Of a stretch of DNA of 5,989 nt, positions 1 to 5,974 are shown in pieces. The notes under the pieces were generated by a model. It did not search any database, was not told the DNA's origin, and saw only the letters and a list, made by a program, of their open reading frames with translations. The first letter of the stretch is position 1, and the number at the start of each line of letters is the position of its first letter. The stretch is taken from the NCBI GenBank assembly GCA_021413535.1, contig JAIOQF010000309.1, positions 1 to 5,989 on the forward strand, read 5' to 3'. The stretch comes from Verrucomicrobiota bacterium. Its GTDB lineage: Bacteria; Verrucomicrobiota; Verrucomicrobiia; Verrucomicrobiales; Verrucomicrobiaceae. Both the position numbers and the translations under genes were made by a program.

Positions 1-207
1 CTCGGCATGAAGGTCATGCTGGGCTGCATGATTGAGAGCAGCATTGGTGTGACCGCGGCGGCACACCTGGCGCCGCTCGTTGATTGGATCGATTTGGACG
101 GGCATCTGTATGTCTCGAACGACGACTACGAGGGCATTGCCTATGATGCCATGGGCGATATGATCTTGCCTGATCGGCCTGGGATTGGAGTGGTGTCGAG
201 GAGTTGA
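1..207 (+). CDS. Dipeptide epimerase (L-Ala-D/L-Glu epimerase type), C-terminal part
   Basis: Partial gene: the frame is open from the first base and ends at TGA 205-207, giving the last 68 residues. The stretch MLGCMIESSIGVTAAAHLAP, followed by DLDGH, matches the end of the barrel in enolase-superfamily dipeptide epimerases (E. coli YcjG, B. subtilis YkfB). In that family an Asp-x-Asp pair near the C-terminus binds the amino group of the dipeptide; here it is Asp-Leu-Asp at 91-99. The tail ILPDRPGIGVV also fits, since YkfB has a similar Pro-Gly-Leu-Gly ending. The enzyme would act in the cytoplasm, epimerising the second residue of dipeptides such as L-Ala-D-Glu from peptidoglycan. The catalytic lysines lie outside the window, so exact specificity cannot be judged. 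It is probably cotranscribed with the peptidase gene that starts four bases after its stop. Confidence 0.85.
   Translation, partial: LGMKVMLGCMIESSIGVTAAAHLAPLVDWIDLDGHLYVSNDDYEGIAYDAMGDMILPDRPGIGVVSRS
198..203 (+). promoter_or_regulatory. Shine-Dalgarno for the M20 peptidase
   Basis: GAGGAG lies eight bases before ATG 212, inside the last codons of the epimerase gene. It decides the peptidase start: the in-frame TTG at 185 would place this ribosome site inside the coding region and add nine residues without family resemblance. The overlap suggests translational coupling with the upstream gene. Confidence 0.75.
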
Positions 208-211
208 ACCG

Positions 212-1447
212 ATGAAGACGGACTTCAAGATTGATCTGCAGAACTGGCTTCAGGCGCAAATGCCGGAGGCCATGGACTGGCTTCGCCGGATGGTGGGCAT
301 CAACAGTTTAACGGCAAATGCAGAGGGCGTGAACTGGCTGGGGGCGCTGACTGCGGAATGTTTTGAGCCGCTGGGTTTCAAGCCTCACTTCGTCCCGTCG
401 GAGTTCCCGGAATACGGTCGGCATTTATTTCTCTCGCGTCAGGGCCAGGGTAAAAAACCCGTCGTGCTGGTGACCCATCTGGATACGGTTTTTCCGCCGG
501 AAGAGGAGGCGCAAAACAATTTTCATTGGGAGGAGACTCCTGCTGAATCGCGCAACTATGGCCCCGGCACTGTAGATATTAAGGGTGGCACGGTTTTGAT
601 CTGGATGATCCTGGGAGCATTACAGAAATTTTCGCCGCAGGTCTTTGAGGAGACGAGCTGGCTGATCGCGGCGAATGCGAGTGAAGAAGTGATGGCGAAA
701 GATTTTGCCGAGCGCACTTCAGAGCTTTGTCCGCAGGGTGCGGGGGCGGTGCTGGTGTTTGAAGGTGGACCTCGCAAGGGGAAAGAATTTCACATCGTCA
801 CTTCGCGCAAGGGTCGCGCGGAGTATCGCATCAGCGCGCACGGCACTGCGGCTCACGCGGGGAGTTCACACGAGGCTGGCGTGAATGCAATTGTGTCACT
901 GTGCGATGCGGTGAAACAGGCGGCGGCGATGACGGATTACGCGCGGCAGCTCACGATCAATGTTGGCTGCATTCAGGGCGGCACGGTGTTGAACCGAGTT
1001 CCGCACGAGGCGTGTGCGGAACTGGAGATGCGGGCCTTCGACCCTGTGGTCTTGCGTGAGGCTGGTGCAGGACTGGAAGCCATCGCGTTGACGGCACCGC
1101 AGAAGTCCTCTGCCATGATCGCAGTAGAATGCCTTGGACGAAGTCCTGCGTGGCCGCAGGAACAACGCACCTTGGAACTATTCGCCCACTGGCGCCAGGC
1201 AGCTGCTGAACTCGGGCTCGACGCGGCGTCAGTGTCTCGCGGCGGATTGAGTGATGCCAATTATCTCTGCCATCTTGGTCCTACGCTCGATGGACTGGGG
1301 CCAAGTGGAGATAACGCGCATTGCTCAGAGCGCAGTGCCGACGGTTCGAAGGTGCCGGAGTTCGTCGAGACCGATTCGTTCGTGCCCAAGGCGGCCATGA
1401 ACGTGCTGGCGATCACCCGGCTGCTCGGGGTGATAAAAGAATTGTAG
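212..1447 (+). CDS. M20-family metallopeptidase (glutamate carboxypeptidase-like)
   Basis: A 411-residue cytoplasmic zinc peptidase of the M20/ArgE/CPG2 type with no signal peptide. The motifs run in the family order: HLDTVF with His89 and Asp91 (metal ligand and catalytic support), GPGTVDIKGG with bridging Asp122, Glu158-Glu159 (catalytic base and metal ligand), FEGGP with Glu184 (metal ligand), the dimerisation domain beginning near ISAHGTAAHAG (His210, His215), GCIQGGTVLNRVP around 252-264, and near the C-terminus DGLGPSGDNAHCSE with metal-ligand His370. All expected metal ligands are present, so it should be active. The DGLGPxG..AH.SE block is closest to the glutamate carboxypeptidase branch, but specificity cannot be read from sequence. 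Lying four bases behind a dipeptide epimerase, it probably hydrolyses the L,L-dipeptide that enzyme makes (inference). Its TAG stop lies in a repeat motif. Confidence 0.9.
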   Translation: MKTDFKIDLQNWLQAQMPEAMDWLRRMVGINSLTANAEGVNWLGALTAECFEPLGFKPHFVPSEFPEYGRHLFLSRQGQGKKPVVLVTHLDTVFPPEEEAQNNFHWEETPAESRNYGPGTVDIKGGTVLIWMILGALQKFSPQVFEETSWLIAANASEEVMAKDFAERTSELCPQGAGAVLVFEGGPRKGKEFHIVTSRKGRAEYRISAHGTAAHAGSSHEAGVNAIVSLCDAVKQAAAMTDYARQLTINVGCIQGGTVLNRVPHEACAELEMRAFDPVVLREAGAGLEAIALTAPQKSSAMIAVECLGRSPAWPQEQRTLELFAHWRQAAAELGLDAASVSRGGLSDANYLCHLGPTLDGLGPSGDNAHCSERSADGSKVPEFVETDSFVPKAAMNVLAITRLLGVIKEL

Positions 1448-1548
1448 CCGCGTTCGTGTTGCGTAGCCGCGAAGCGAAAACGCGGGACATTTGGATGCCT
1501 TATTGGCTGACGTGAGCACTTCCCGCACTCTTACGAGATGCGGCTACG
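1444..1548. repeat. GTAGCCGC-type inverted repeat element (REP/MITE-like)
   Basis: CGTAGCCGC at 1462-1470 is perfectly complementary to GCGGCTACG at 1540-1548. Further in, GCGGGA at 1482-1487 pairs with TCCCGC at 1521-1526, with imperfect pairing between the blocks and a loop of about 33 bases. A further direct copy of GTAGCCGCG at 1444-1452 lies 19 bases before the copy at 1463-1471 and contains the peptidase stop codon TAG 1445-1447. There is no transposase. The element fills most of the gap between two convergent genes, so in RNA from either strand it could fold and act as a terminator or 3' stabiliser. I believe similar elements are dispersed in Verrucomicrobia genomes, but this is memory and not shown by the window, which holds only one element. 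Confidence 0.6.
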
Positions 1549-1565
1549 ATTATATTTGAAGCGTA

Positions 1566-2132
1566 TTAATTCGCGCGGCCGAGGTAAGTTCCGTCCTCAG
1601 TCTTGACGCTGATCTTGTCGCCGTTGTTGATGAAAAGTGGCACCTGAACGATCAGGCCGGTTTCGAGAGTGGCGGCCTTGTAAACGTTGTTGGCGGAATC
1701 ACCCCGCACGCCTTCTGGCGCATCGGTGACGCCGAGCACGATGGCTGGCGGCAGTTCGATGCCGGCGATGCGATCATCCGTGAAGACGATGAGATACTTC
1801 TGGCCTTCGACGAGATAATCTTTCACCGGTCCGACCATGATTTCGGGAAGCATCACGTCCTCGTAGGTCGTGGGATGGATGAAGTGGTAGCCGTCACCGT
1901 CCTTGTAGCTGTAATCGTGCGCGTCCTTGCTCAGGTTTACGGAGTCGAGCGACTCGTTGGACGTGAGGCGCAGATTGCTGACCTTGCCGTTGGTGATGCT
2001 CTTGATGGACATCTGGACATACGAAGCCATGCGCGGCGGCTTCTTGTGCTCCATTTCGGTGATAATGCAGACGTCGTTGTTGTGACGGACGGCGTGTCCT
2101 TTGCGCAGGTTGATGACTGAGGTGTTGGCCAT
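1566..2132 (-). CDS. efp: Elongation factor P
   Basis: EF-P binds between the ribosomal P and E sites and helps peptide-bond formation at polyproline stretches. The ATG at 2132-2130 gives 188 residues, the same length as E. coli EF-P, and an N-terminus (MANTSVINLRKGHAV) that aligns without gaps. A start at 2186 would add 18 residues absent from the family. The three domains are visible: the N-terminal KOW-like domain to about residue 64, a middle OB domain to about 127, and a C-terminal OB domain with VPLFINNGDKISVKTEDG at 164-181. The unusual point is the functional loop: E. coli has KPGKG with modified Lys34, this protein has KPPRM with Arg34, so EpmA-type lysylation at that position is impossible. 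It could be an Arg-tipped EF-P or the EfpL-like subgroup, although the rest reads as classic EF-P. No strong Shine-Dalgarno precedes it. It converges with the peptidase gene. Confidence 0.93.
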   Translation of the reverse strand: MANTSVINLRKGHAVRHNNDVCIITEMEHKKPPRMASYVQMSIKSITNGKVSNLRLTSNESLDSVNLSKDAHDYSYKDGDGYHFIHPTTYEDVMLPEIMVGPVKDYLVEGQKYLIVFTDDRIAGIELPPAIVLGVTDAPEGVRGDSANNVYKAATLETGLIVQVPLFINNGDKISVKTEDGTYLGRAN

Positions 2133-2217
2133 AATCGGGCGGAGTGCTAGGCCAGTTTTTCTTGGAGTGCAAGTGCGAAGGGGCATGACCTAGCGTGCAA
2201 TCGGGAAGTTTTTCTTG
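2133..2217. repeat. Two-block direct repeat in the efp/DUF1080 divergent intergenic region
   Basis: AATCGGG followed by AGTTTTTCTTG occurs twice: blocks at 2133-2139 and 2154-2164 (14 bases apart), and again at 2199-2205 and 2207-2217 (1 base apart). A short GGAGTGC is also present at 2141-2147 and 2164-2170. The first copy abuts the efp start codon. The repeat could be a remnant of local duplication or paired binding sites for a regulator of the divergent genes. The whole gap is 118 bases; I see no convincing sigma-70 promoter in either direction. Confidence 0.45.
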
Positions 2218-2250
2218 TTGATGATTCTGTCCCGTGCGTAAGCTCGCGCT

Positions 2251-3417
2251 ATGCGTCTCCTCATTCACTTCGTTACTCTCAGCTTTCTTGCATCAAACCT
2301 TGCTGCGGAAGGTGCCTTCTATGGTGATCCGCCGGACGCACATCATCCGTGGGCCATCCATGATTTGAACCGCCCGCAACCGCCGCGTGTGGAGCCGGGC
2401 ACATTCAGCTCCCAGACCGAGCCCGGCAAGCCGCCTTCGGATGCCATCGTTTTGTTCGGGGGCACCGAGGCCGATTTGTCGAAATGGCAGTCGGCCAAAA
2501 ATCCGACGGAACCAACGAAATGGATCGTGCAGGACGGTGCGCTGCTTTGCGTTCCCAAGTCTGGTTATGTCCGCACGAAAGAAGAGTTCGGCGACTGCCA
2601 GTTGCATCTTGAATGGGCTGCGCCAGCCAAGCCTGCGGGCAGCAGCCAGAATCGCGGCAACAGCGGCGTGTTTCTCATGGGTCTGGTTGAGGTGCAGGTG
2701 CTCGACAATTATGACAATCCTACCTACGCCGATGGCTTCGCCGGTTCCGTTTACGGGATCAACCCGCCGATGGTCAACGCCTTGCGCAAGCCCGGCGAGT
2801 GGCAGGTCTATGACATTATCTTCCGTCGACCTTTGTTTAAAGACGGTCAGGAAATCGATCCCGGCGCGCTGACGGTTTTTTGCAACGGTGTTCTCCTGCA
2901 AGATCACACGCCGCTGGAAGGCATTGGCGGCCACAAAGCCCGCACCAAACCGAGACCCTACCCGGAGAAAGGACCGCTTCAGTTGCAAGATCACGGCAAT
3001 CCCGTTCGCTATCGCAATATCTGGTATCGTCCGCTGCCGGCGCGCGCCGTCGAGGGTGGCACCAACGGCTATCTGACCGAAGAAGCTGCTTCGGCGAAGA
3101 AAAAGGAAATCGCGAGCAACATCCGTCTGGATGCTACCAAGCTCGAGGGCAAGGCGAAAATGTATCGTCTCCTGGAGTCGCTCTGCTACGAATCAAACGA
3201 CGCCGCGTTAAAGGAATCTACAGCCATGGTCGCGACGTTCCTTGCTGAGGTGAAGCAAATCCCTCCAGCAAAGATCGAATCCCGCAAGGGCGACATCATG
3301 GAGTTGAACAACGCGGTGCAGTATCTTGCGAAATACCAGTTCATTCCCGGCGACTTCGCCGCCAAGGGCGAACTTGAACGCATCATCAAGGAGCAGGGCT
3401 GGGATAAGAAGAAGTGA
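2251..3417 (+). CDS. Secreted DUF1080 / 3-keto-disaccharide hydrolase-like protein
   Basis: A 388-residue protein with an N-terminal signal peptide: a basic residue at 2, a hydrophobic core over about 3-18, and likely cleavage near residue 19 after NLAA. A proline-rich linker to about residue 63 precedes the PF06439 (DUF1080) concanavalin-like beta-sandwich, about 65-262. Visible family signatures are IVLFGGTEADLSKW (65-78), WIVQDGALL (91-99), NRGNSGVFLMG (134-144) followed by EVQVLDNY (147-154), GEWQVYDIIFRRP (182-194), CNGVLLQDH (211-219), GPLQLQDHGNPVRYRNIWYR (241-260). The Pfam family is named for 3-keto-disaccharide hydrolysis, but most members are uncharacterised. Such proteins are abundant in Planctomycetes and Verrucomicrobia and probably act on carbohydrate in the periplasm or outside the cell. 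Residues from about 275 to 388 form a lysine- and glutamate-rich helical extension that I cannot assign. No clear Shine-Dalgarno precedes the ATG, but the signal peptide supports this start. It stands alone, divergent from efp. Confidence 0.88.
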   Translation: MRLLIHFVTLSFLASNLAAEGAFYGDPPDAHHPWAIHDLNRPQPPRVEPGTFSSQTEPGKPPSDAIVLFGGTEADLSKWQSAKNPTEPTKWIVQDGALLCVPKSGYVRTKEEFGDCQLHLEWAAPAKPAGSSQNRGNSGVFLMGLVEVQVLDNYDNPTYADGFAGSVYGINPPMVNALRKPGEWQVYDIIFRRPLFKDGQEIDPGALTVFCNGVLLQDHTPLEGIGGHKARTKPRPYPEKGPLQLQDHGNPVRYRNIWYRPLPARAVEGGTNGYLTEEAASAKKKEIASNIRLDATKLEGKAKMYRLLESLCYESNDAALKESTAMVATFLAEVKQIPPAKIESRKGDIMELNNAVQYLAKYQFIPGDFAAKGELERIIKEQGWDKKK

Positions 3418-3457
3418 GTTGAGGCTGGTTCTTGGCGCTCACATCATTCTATGGTTC

Positions 3458-4180
3458 TCACTGAAATGCGTAACTGAATGAATCAGCCAGCATTTTCCGG
3501 TATCGGTTCCAACCTGACTCTGAGACCTCGAAGGGTCGCATACTGATCGCTTCCAAAAAAGCACGCAAAGTTCGCAAATCCTGCGGGAGTGCGACTGCGC
3601 CGATATTATCGGAACTGAGCTTATGACCGGGCCAGGATTCAAACAACCATTGCGCGCCGTAGCGTTGCGGCACTCCCAGTTGCGTGGCGATGGCCGGTAA
3701 ATCTGTGTCGTGGAAGATCAGCCACGCGCCGGGACGCATGAGCGGGAGGATGTTGAGCACATCGATGAGGGGCCACGGGTGCTGGTGATTTCCATCGATG
3801 AATGCGAGGTCGAGAGAACCGGGCTGGACGACGGTGCGGGCGAGATAGGAATCCTGCTCGGTATGGATGGCGATGTGCGGAGCGAGGGTGGGTGCGAGAT
3901 CGGCAATCATGAAGCCGATGGGCTTGCTGTCGTCAAAAAGGCAGCGCGATTTCTTGTCGATCGTAGTCAGAAGGATGCCCGCTGGCGGCAGATTCTGCTC
4001 CGCAAGCGTGCTCGCCGCGATCGCCGCGAGCAGTGCGCTCGTGGCACCTGATGCGGTGCCGATTTCGAGCATCCGAGTCGCGCCGATCGTGCTGGCGACT
4101 GCGGCGAGAAAGCAGAGGTTGGCCGGCCCGACATTGCCGATGGGCAGCTCAGCAGCGGCGACTTTTTCGAGAAAATCCAT
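3458..4180 (-). CDS. Class I SAM-dependent methyltransferase (Methyltransf_24-like)
   Basis: 240 residues from the first ATG. Motif I for SAM binding is MLEIGTASGATS (37-48); the acidic residue ending strand 2 is probably Asp75 in TIDKKS; strand 4 is LDLAFIDGNHQHPWP (123-137); the following strand is RPGAWLIFHDTD (149-160). The FIDGxH and FHD pattern is typical of the Methyltransf_24 and caffeoyl-CoA O-methyltransferase-like group. The substrate is unknown; position behind hldD suggests, weakly, a sugar or envelope molecule. The start is doubtful: only a weak AGGG lies before the ATG, and the frame stays open 55 codons further up to the hldD stop. The nearest upstream helix that looks coding (about 4259-4181) contains no ATG, GTG or TTG in frame, so I keep 4180. 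Its end lies 40 bases from the convergent DUF1080 gene, with no clear terminator between them. Confidence 0.82.
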   Translation of the reverse strand: MDFLEKVAAAELPIGNVGPANLCFLAAVASTIGATRMLEIGTASGATSALLAAIAASTLAEQNLPPAGILLTTIDKKSRCLFDDSKPIGFMIADLAPTLAPHIAIHTEQDSYLARTVVQPGSLDLAFIDGNHQHPWPLIDVLNILPLMRPGAWLIFHDTDLPAIATQLGVPQRYGAQWLFESWPGHKLSSDNIGAVALPQDLRTLRAFLEAISMRPFEVSESGWNRYRKMLADSFSYAFQ

Positions 4181-4345
4181 TTCGCCCTGAGTGGGTGCTC
4201 GTCTCGCACACTTCAGCGCCTCGGCGACCTTGGGATAAGTCTGGCGGTAGCGTGCAAGGTTGATGGAGTTGGGAAAGTGTATTTTTTGGATAAGGGGTTT
4301 GCGGAGAAATTTTAATGGGTAGTGCGAAGTCTGCTGCGGGGAGCC
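4181..4345 (-). other. Open in-frame stretch between hldD stop and methyltransferase ATG
   Basis: Exactly 55 codons without a stop separate the hldD TGA (4348-4346) from the methyltransferase ATG, all in the same frame. The half nearest the ATG reads like protein (NLARYRQTYPKVAEALK, then CARRAPTQGE) with mostly G or C at third positions. The half nearest hldD is AT-rich (4281-4316) and less protein-like, more like an untranslated leader or promoter. The only conventional-like start in frame is CTG at 4216-4214; ATC at 4264-4262 and ATA at 4282-4280 are rarer possibilities. It may be a genuine N-terminal extension begun at a non-ATG codon or a decayed N-terminus. Confidence 0.4.
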
Positions 4346-5350
4346 TCAGTCGCCAAGCAGTTTTCCCGGAGCCAAATGATTTTTCACGTAATCTGCAATA
4401 GCGGTGTTGAGTGGAGTCAGAGCCTGCTGGTAGCCAAGAGAGCGCAGTTTGGAGATGTCCGCACAGGTGTGATACTGATATTTCTCGCGCAAGGTTTCCG
4501 GCATATCGATAAAATCAATCTGCGGCGGCAGACCAAGCGCGCTGAAGATGGCATGAACCAGTTGAAGCCAGGTGTGAGCCTCGCCTGAACCGAGATTGTA
4601 GAGGCCGCCAGCGAGCGGTTGGGCGGCGAGGAAAAGCGTCATGTCCACGGCGTCCTTCACGTAAAGAAAATCACGCTGTTGTTCGCCATCGCGATAGTCG
4701 GGGCGGTAGCTTTTGAAGAGCTGCACCCGGCCGGTCGCTCGGATCTGGTCGAAGGCTTTGTTGACCACGGAGCGCATGTCGCCCTTGTGATTTTCGTTGG
4801 GGCCATAGACGTTGAAATATTTCAGACCGATGATGCGCTTGGCGATGCCTGCGCGCTGAGCATAGAGATCGAAGAGATGCTTCGAATAGCCATACATGTT
4901 CAGCGGTCGCAACTTGGTGAGATCATTCATCTTGTCGTCCATGCCCTGTGTCCCGTCGCCGTAAGTCGCCGCGGATGACGCATACACGAAACGCGCGCCC
5001 GTTGCGATGGCCCAGTGCGCGAGAACCTTGGTGTATTCAAAGTTGTTGCTCATCAAGTGACCGGCGTCGCGCTCGGTCGTGGCGGAATTGGCGCCGAGAT
5101 GAAACACCGCGTCGAATTTTCCCAGCGAGTCCGGCTGGTTCTCGATGCGCTTCAGAAGATCGCCAGCATCGAGATAGTCCGCGTATTTCAGTGCCACGAG
5201 GTTCTTCCACTTCTCATCCGTGGTCAGCCGGTCGGTGACGACGATGTTCTCCTGCCCGCGCTGATTGAGCGCCCAGACGAGCGCGGAACCGATGAAGCCG
5301 GCGCCGCCGGTGACCAGGATGCTTTGAGGTTTGGACATAAGCTCTGCCAT
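4346..5350 (-). CDS. hldD: ADP-L-glycero-D-manno-heptose 6-epimerase
   Basis: Extended short-chain dehydrogenase that converts ADP-D-glycero-beta-D-manno-heptose to the L-glycero form, the precursor of LPS inner-core heptose; cytoplasmic, NADP-dependent. At 334 residues it is slightly longer than the 310-residue E. coli enzyme (RfaD/HldD). It shows the Rossmann glycine motif GGAGFIG (15-21), HLGANSATTE (84-93, compare E. coli FHEGACSSTTE), SSAATYG (125-131), catalytic Tyr153 and Lys157 in MYGYSK, KYFNVYGPNENHKG (177-190), RDFLYVKD (226-233), YNLGSGEAHTW (251-261), and YQYHTCADISKLRSLGY (291-307), the last matching the ADP-heptose epimerase C-terminal signature rather than UDP-Glc/Gal epimerases. 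A second ATG at 5338-5336 (residue 5) is an equally possible start; neither has a strong Shine-Dalgarno. No other heptose gene is in view. Downstream on the same strand is the methyltransferase. Confidence 0.93.
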   Translation of the reverse strand: MAELMSKPQSILVTGGAGFIGSALVWALNQRGQENIVVTDRLTTDEKWKNLVALKYADYLDAGDLLKRIENQPDSLGKFDAVFHLGANSATTERDAGHLMSNNFEYTKVLAHWAIATGARFVYASSAATYGDGTQGMDDKMNDLTKLRPLNMYGYSKHLFDLYAQRAGIAKRIIGLKYFNVYGPNENHKGDMRSVVNKAFDQIRATGRVQLFKSYRPDYRDGEQQRDFLYVKDAVDMTLFLAAQPLAGGLYNLGSGEAHTWLQLVHAIFSALGLPPQIDFIDMPETLREKYQYHTCADISKLRSLGYQQALTPLNTAIADYVKNHLAPGKLLGD

Positions 5351-5417
5351 AACCCGTCGGTGATGATTTCACAAGTTTTCCCTTGGGCCGGGGTGATTCA
5401 TGCGTTGGAGAAACGAT

Positions 5418-5434
5418 TGCTGCAAAAAGCAGCA
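5418..5434. repeat. Small perfect hairpin in the hldD/ndk intergenic region
   Basis: TGCTGC (5418-5423), AAAAA, GCAGCA (5429-5434): a six-base perfect stem with a five-base loop, about 85 bases from each divergent start codon. There is no following T-run, so it is not a standard terminator; it could be an operator or a leader hairpin. The remaining 169-base gap shows no other clear signal besides the ndk ribosome site. Confidence 0.35.
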
Positions 5435-5504
5435 CTCAATGTGTCCAGGTGTCTCGATTCGCGCAGGCCTGCCACATCGCTTGACTGCGATGGGTGTTTG
5501 AGTT

Positions 5505-5510
5505 AAGAGG
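5505..5510 (+). promoter_or_regulatory. Shine-Dalgarno for ndk
   Basis: AAGAGG is followed by nine bases to ATG 5520. This supports the ndk start, which also matches the family N-terminus (short lead then TLILLKPD). Confidence 0.6.
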
Positions 5511-5519
5511 CACACCCCC

Positions 5520-5942
5520 ATGTCCGAGCAAACTACCCTCATCCTCCTCAAGCCCGATTGCGTTTCCAAGCATCTTTGTGGCGAAGTTTTGCAACGCTTT
5601 GAAAAAGCGGGCTTCCGCCTTCGCGGCATGAAGATGATTCAGCTTGATGACGCGATTTTGAAGGATCACTACTCGCACATCGCGGACAAGCCTTTCTTCC
5701 CAGAAGTGGCGAAGTTCATGAAAAGCGAGCCGGTGATCGCGCTGGCTCTGGCAGGCGAGAATGTAATTCAGAAGGTCAGGGATCTGCTCGGCCCCACGGA
5801 CTCGACCAAGGCTGAAAAGGGAACGATCCGCGGCGATCATGGTGTGGACATGATGATCAACGTGGCGCACGCCAGTGATTCAACCGATGCGGCTGAAGCT
5901 GAGATCAAGCGCTTCTTCAAACCGGGCGAAGTTCTGCGCTGA
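5520..5942 (+). CDS. ndk: Nucleoside diphosphate kinase
   Basis: Complete 140-residue enzyme, typical family length, that balances nucleoside triphosphate pools by moving the gamma phosphate from ATP to NDPs through a phospho-histidine. The catalytic His is His117 in NVAHASDS. The nucleotide- and phosphate-binding residues known from the Myxococcus and E. coli enzymes all have counterparts: Lys11 (LLKPD), Tyr51, Arg87, Thr93 (GPTDS), Arg104 (IRGDHG), Asn114. The active-site motif has HASDS where HGSDS is commonest; I believe Ala occurs in other active NDKs, so this is a variant rather than a defect. Cytoplasmic housekeeping gene, divergent from hldD, with no visible operon partner before the window ends 47 bases after its stop. 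Confidence 0.96.
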   Translation: MSEQTTLILLKPDCVSKHLCGEVLQRFEKAGFRLRGMKMIQLDDAILKDHYSHIADKPFFPEVAKFMKSEPVIALALAGENVIQKVRDLLGPTDSTKAEKGTIRGDHGVDMMINVAHASDSTDAAEAEIKRFFKPGEVLR

Positions 5943-5974
5943 TCCGCGGATTCAAGGTCCGACCCGGACGGTCG
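5942..5974 (+). terminator. Possible hairpin region after ndk
   Basis: ATCCGCGGAT (5942-5951) is a perfect ten-base palindrome overlapping the last base of the stop codon. It is followed by GTCCG-ACC-CGGAC (5957-5969) and the alternative pairing CGACC/GGTCG (5960-5964 with 5970-5974). Stems are short and no T-run follows within the window, so a terminator role is only a guess. Confidence 0.2.

Noticed and set aside
185..211. TTG start at 185 for the M20 peptidase
   Set aside because: It would overlap the epimerase end and swallow the GAGGAG ribosome site; ATG 212 has ideal spacing and the added residues show no family resemblance.
2133..2186. Longer efp start at 2186
   Set aside because: Adds 18 residues absent from EF-P; the 2132 start gives the standard 188 residues and aligns with the E. 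coli N-terminus.
2293..2994. 233-codon open frame on the minus strand opposite the DUF1080 gene
   Set aside because: It lies wholly antisense to a gene with clear domain motifs and signal peptide, and its translation shows no recognisable domain.
3418..3457. Terminator between DUF1080 and methyltransferase genes
   Set aside because: No stable inverted repeat or T-run is visible in the 40-base gap.
4619..4978. Open frame on the plus strand inside hldD
   Set aside because: Antisense shadow of a well-conserved epimerase; no motifs or ribosome site of its own.
1566..5350. Functional link between Arg-tipped EF-P and hldD as a protein glycosylation locus
   Set aside because: hldD makes an LPS heptose precursor, the genes are over 2 kb apart on separate transcripts with an unrelated gene between, and there is no glycosyltransferase in the window.
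5481..5509. TTGACT and TAAGAG as a sigma-70 promoter for ndk
   Set aside because: The -35 is good, but the -10 is poor, overlaps the Shine-Dalgarno and would leave almost no leader.
5436..5870. 144-codon minus-strand frame opposite ndk
   Set aside because: Antisense to ndk, whose catalytic residues are all present; the translation looks like a reverse-frame artefact.
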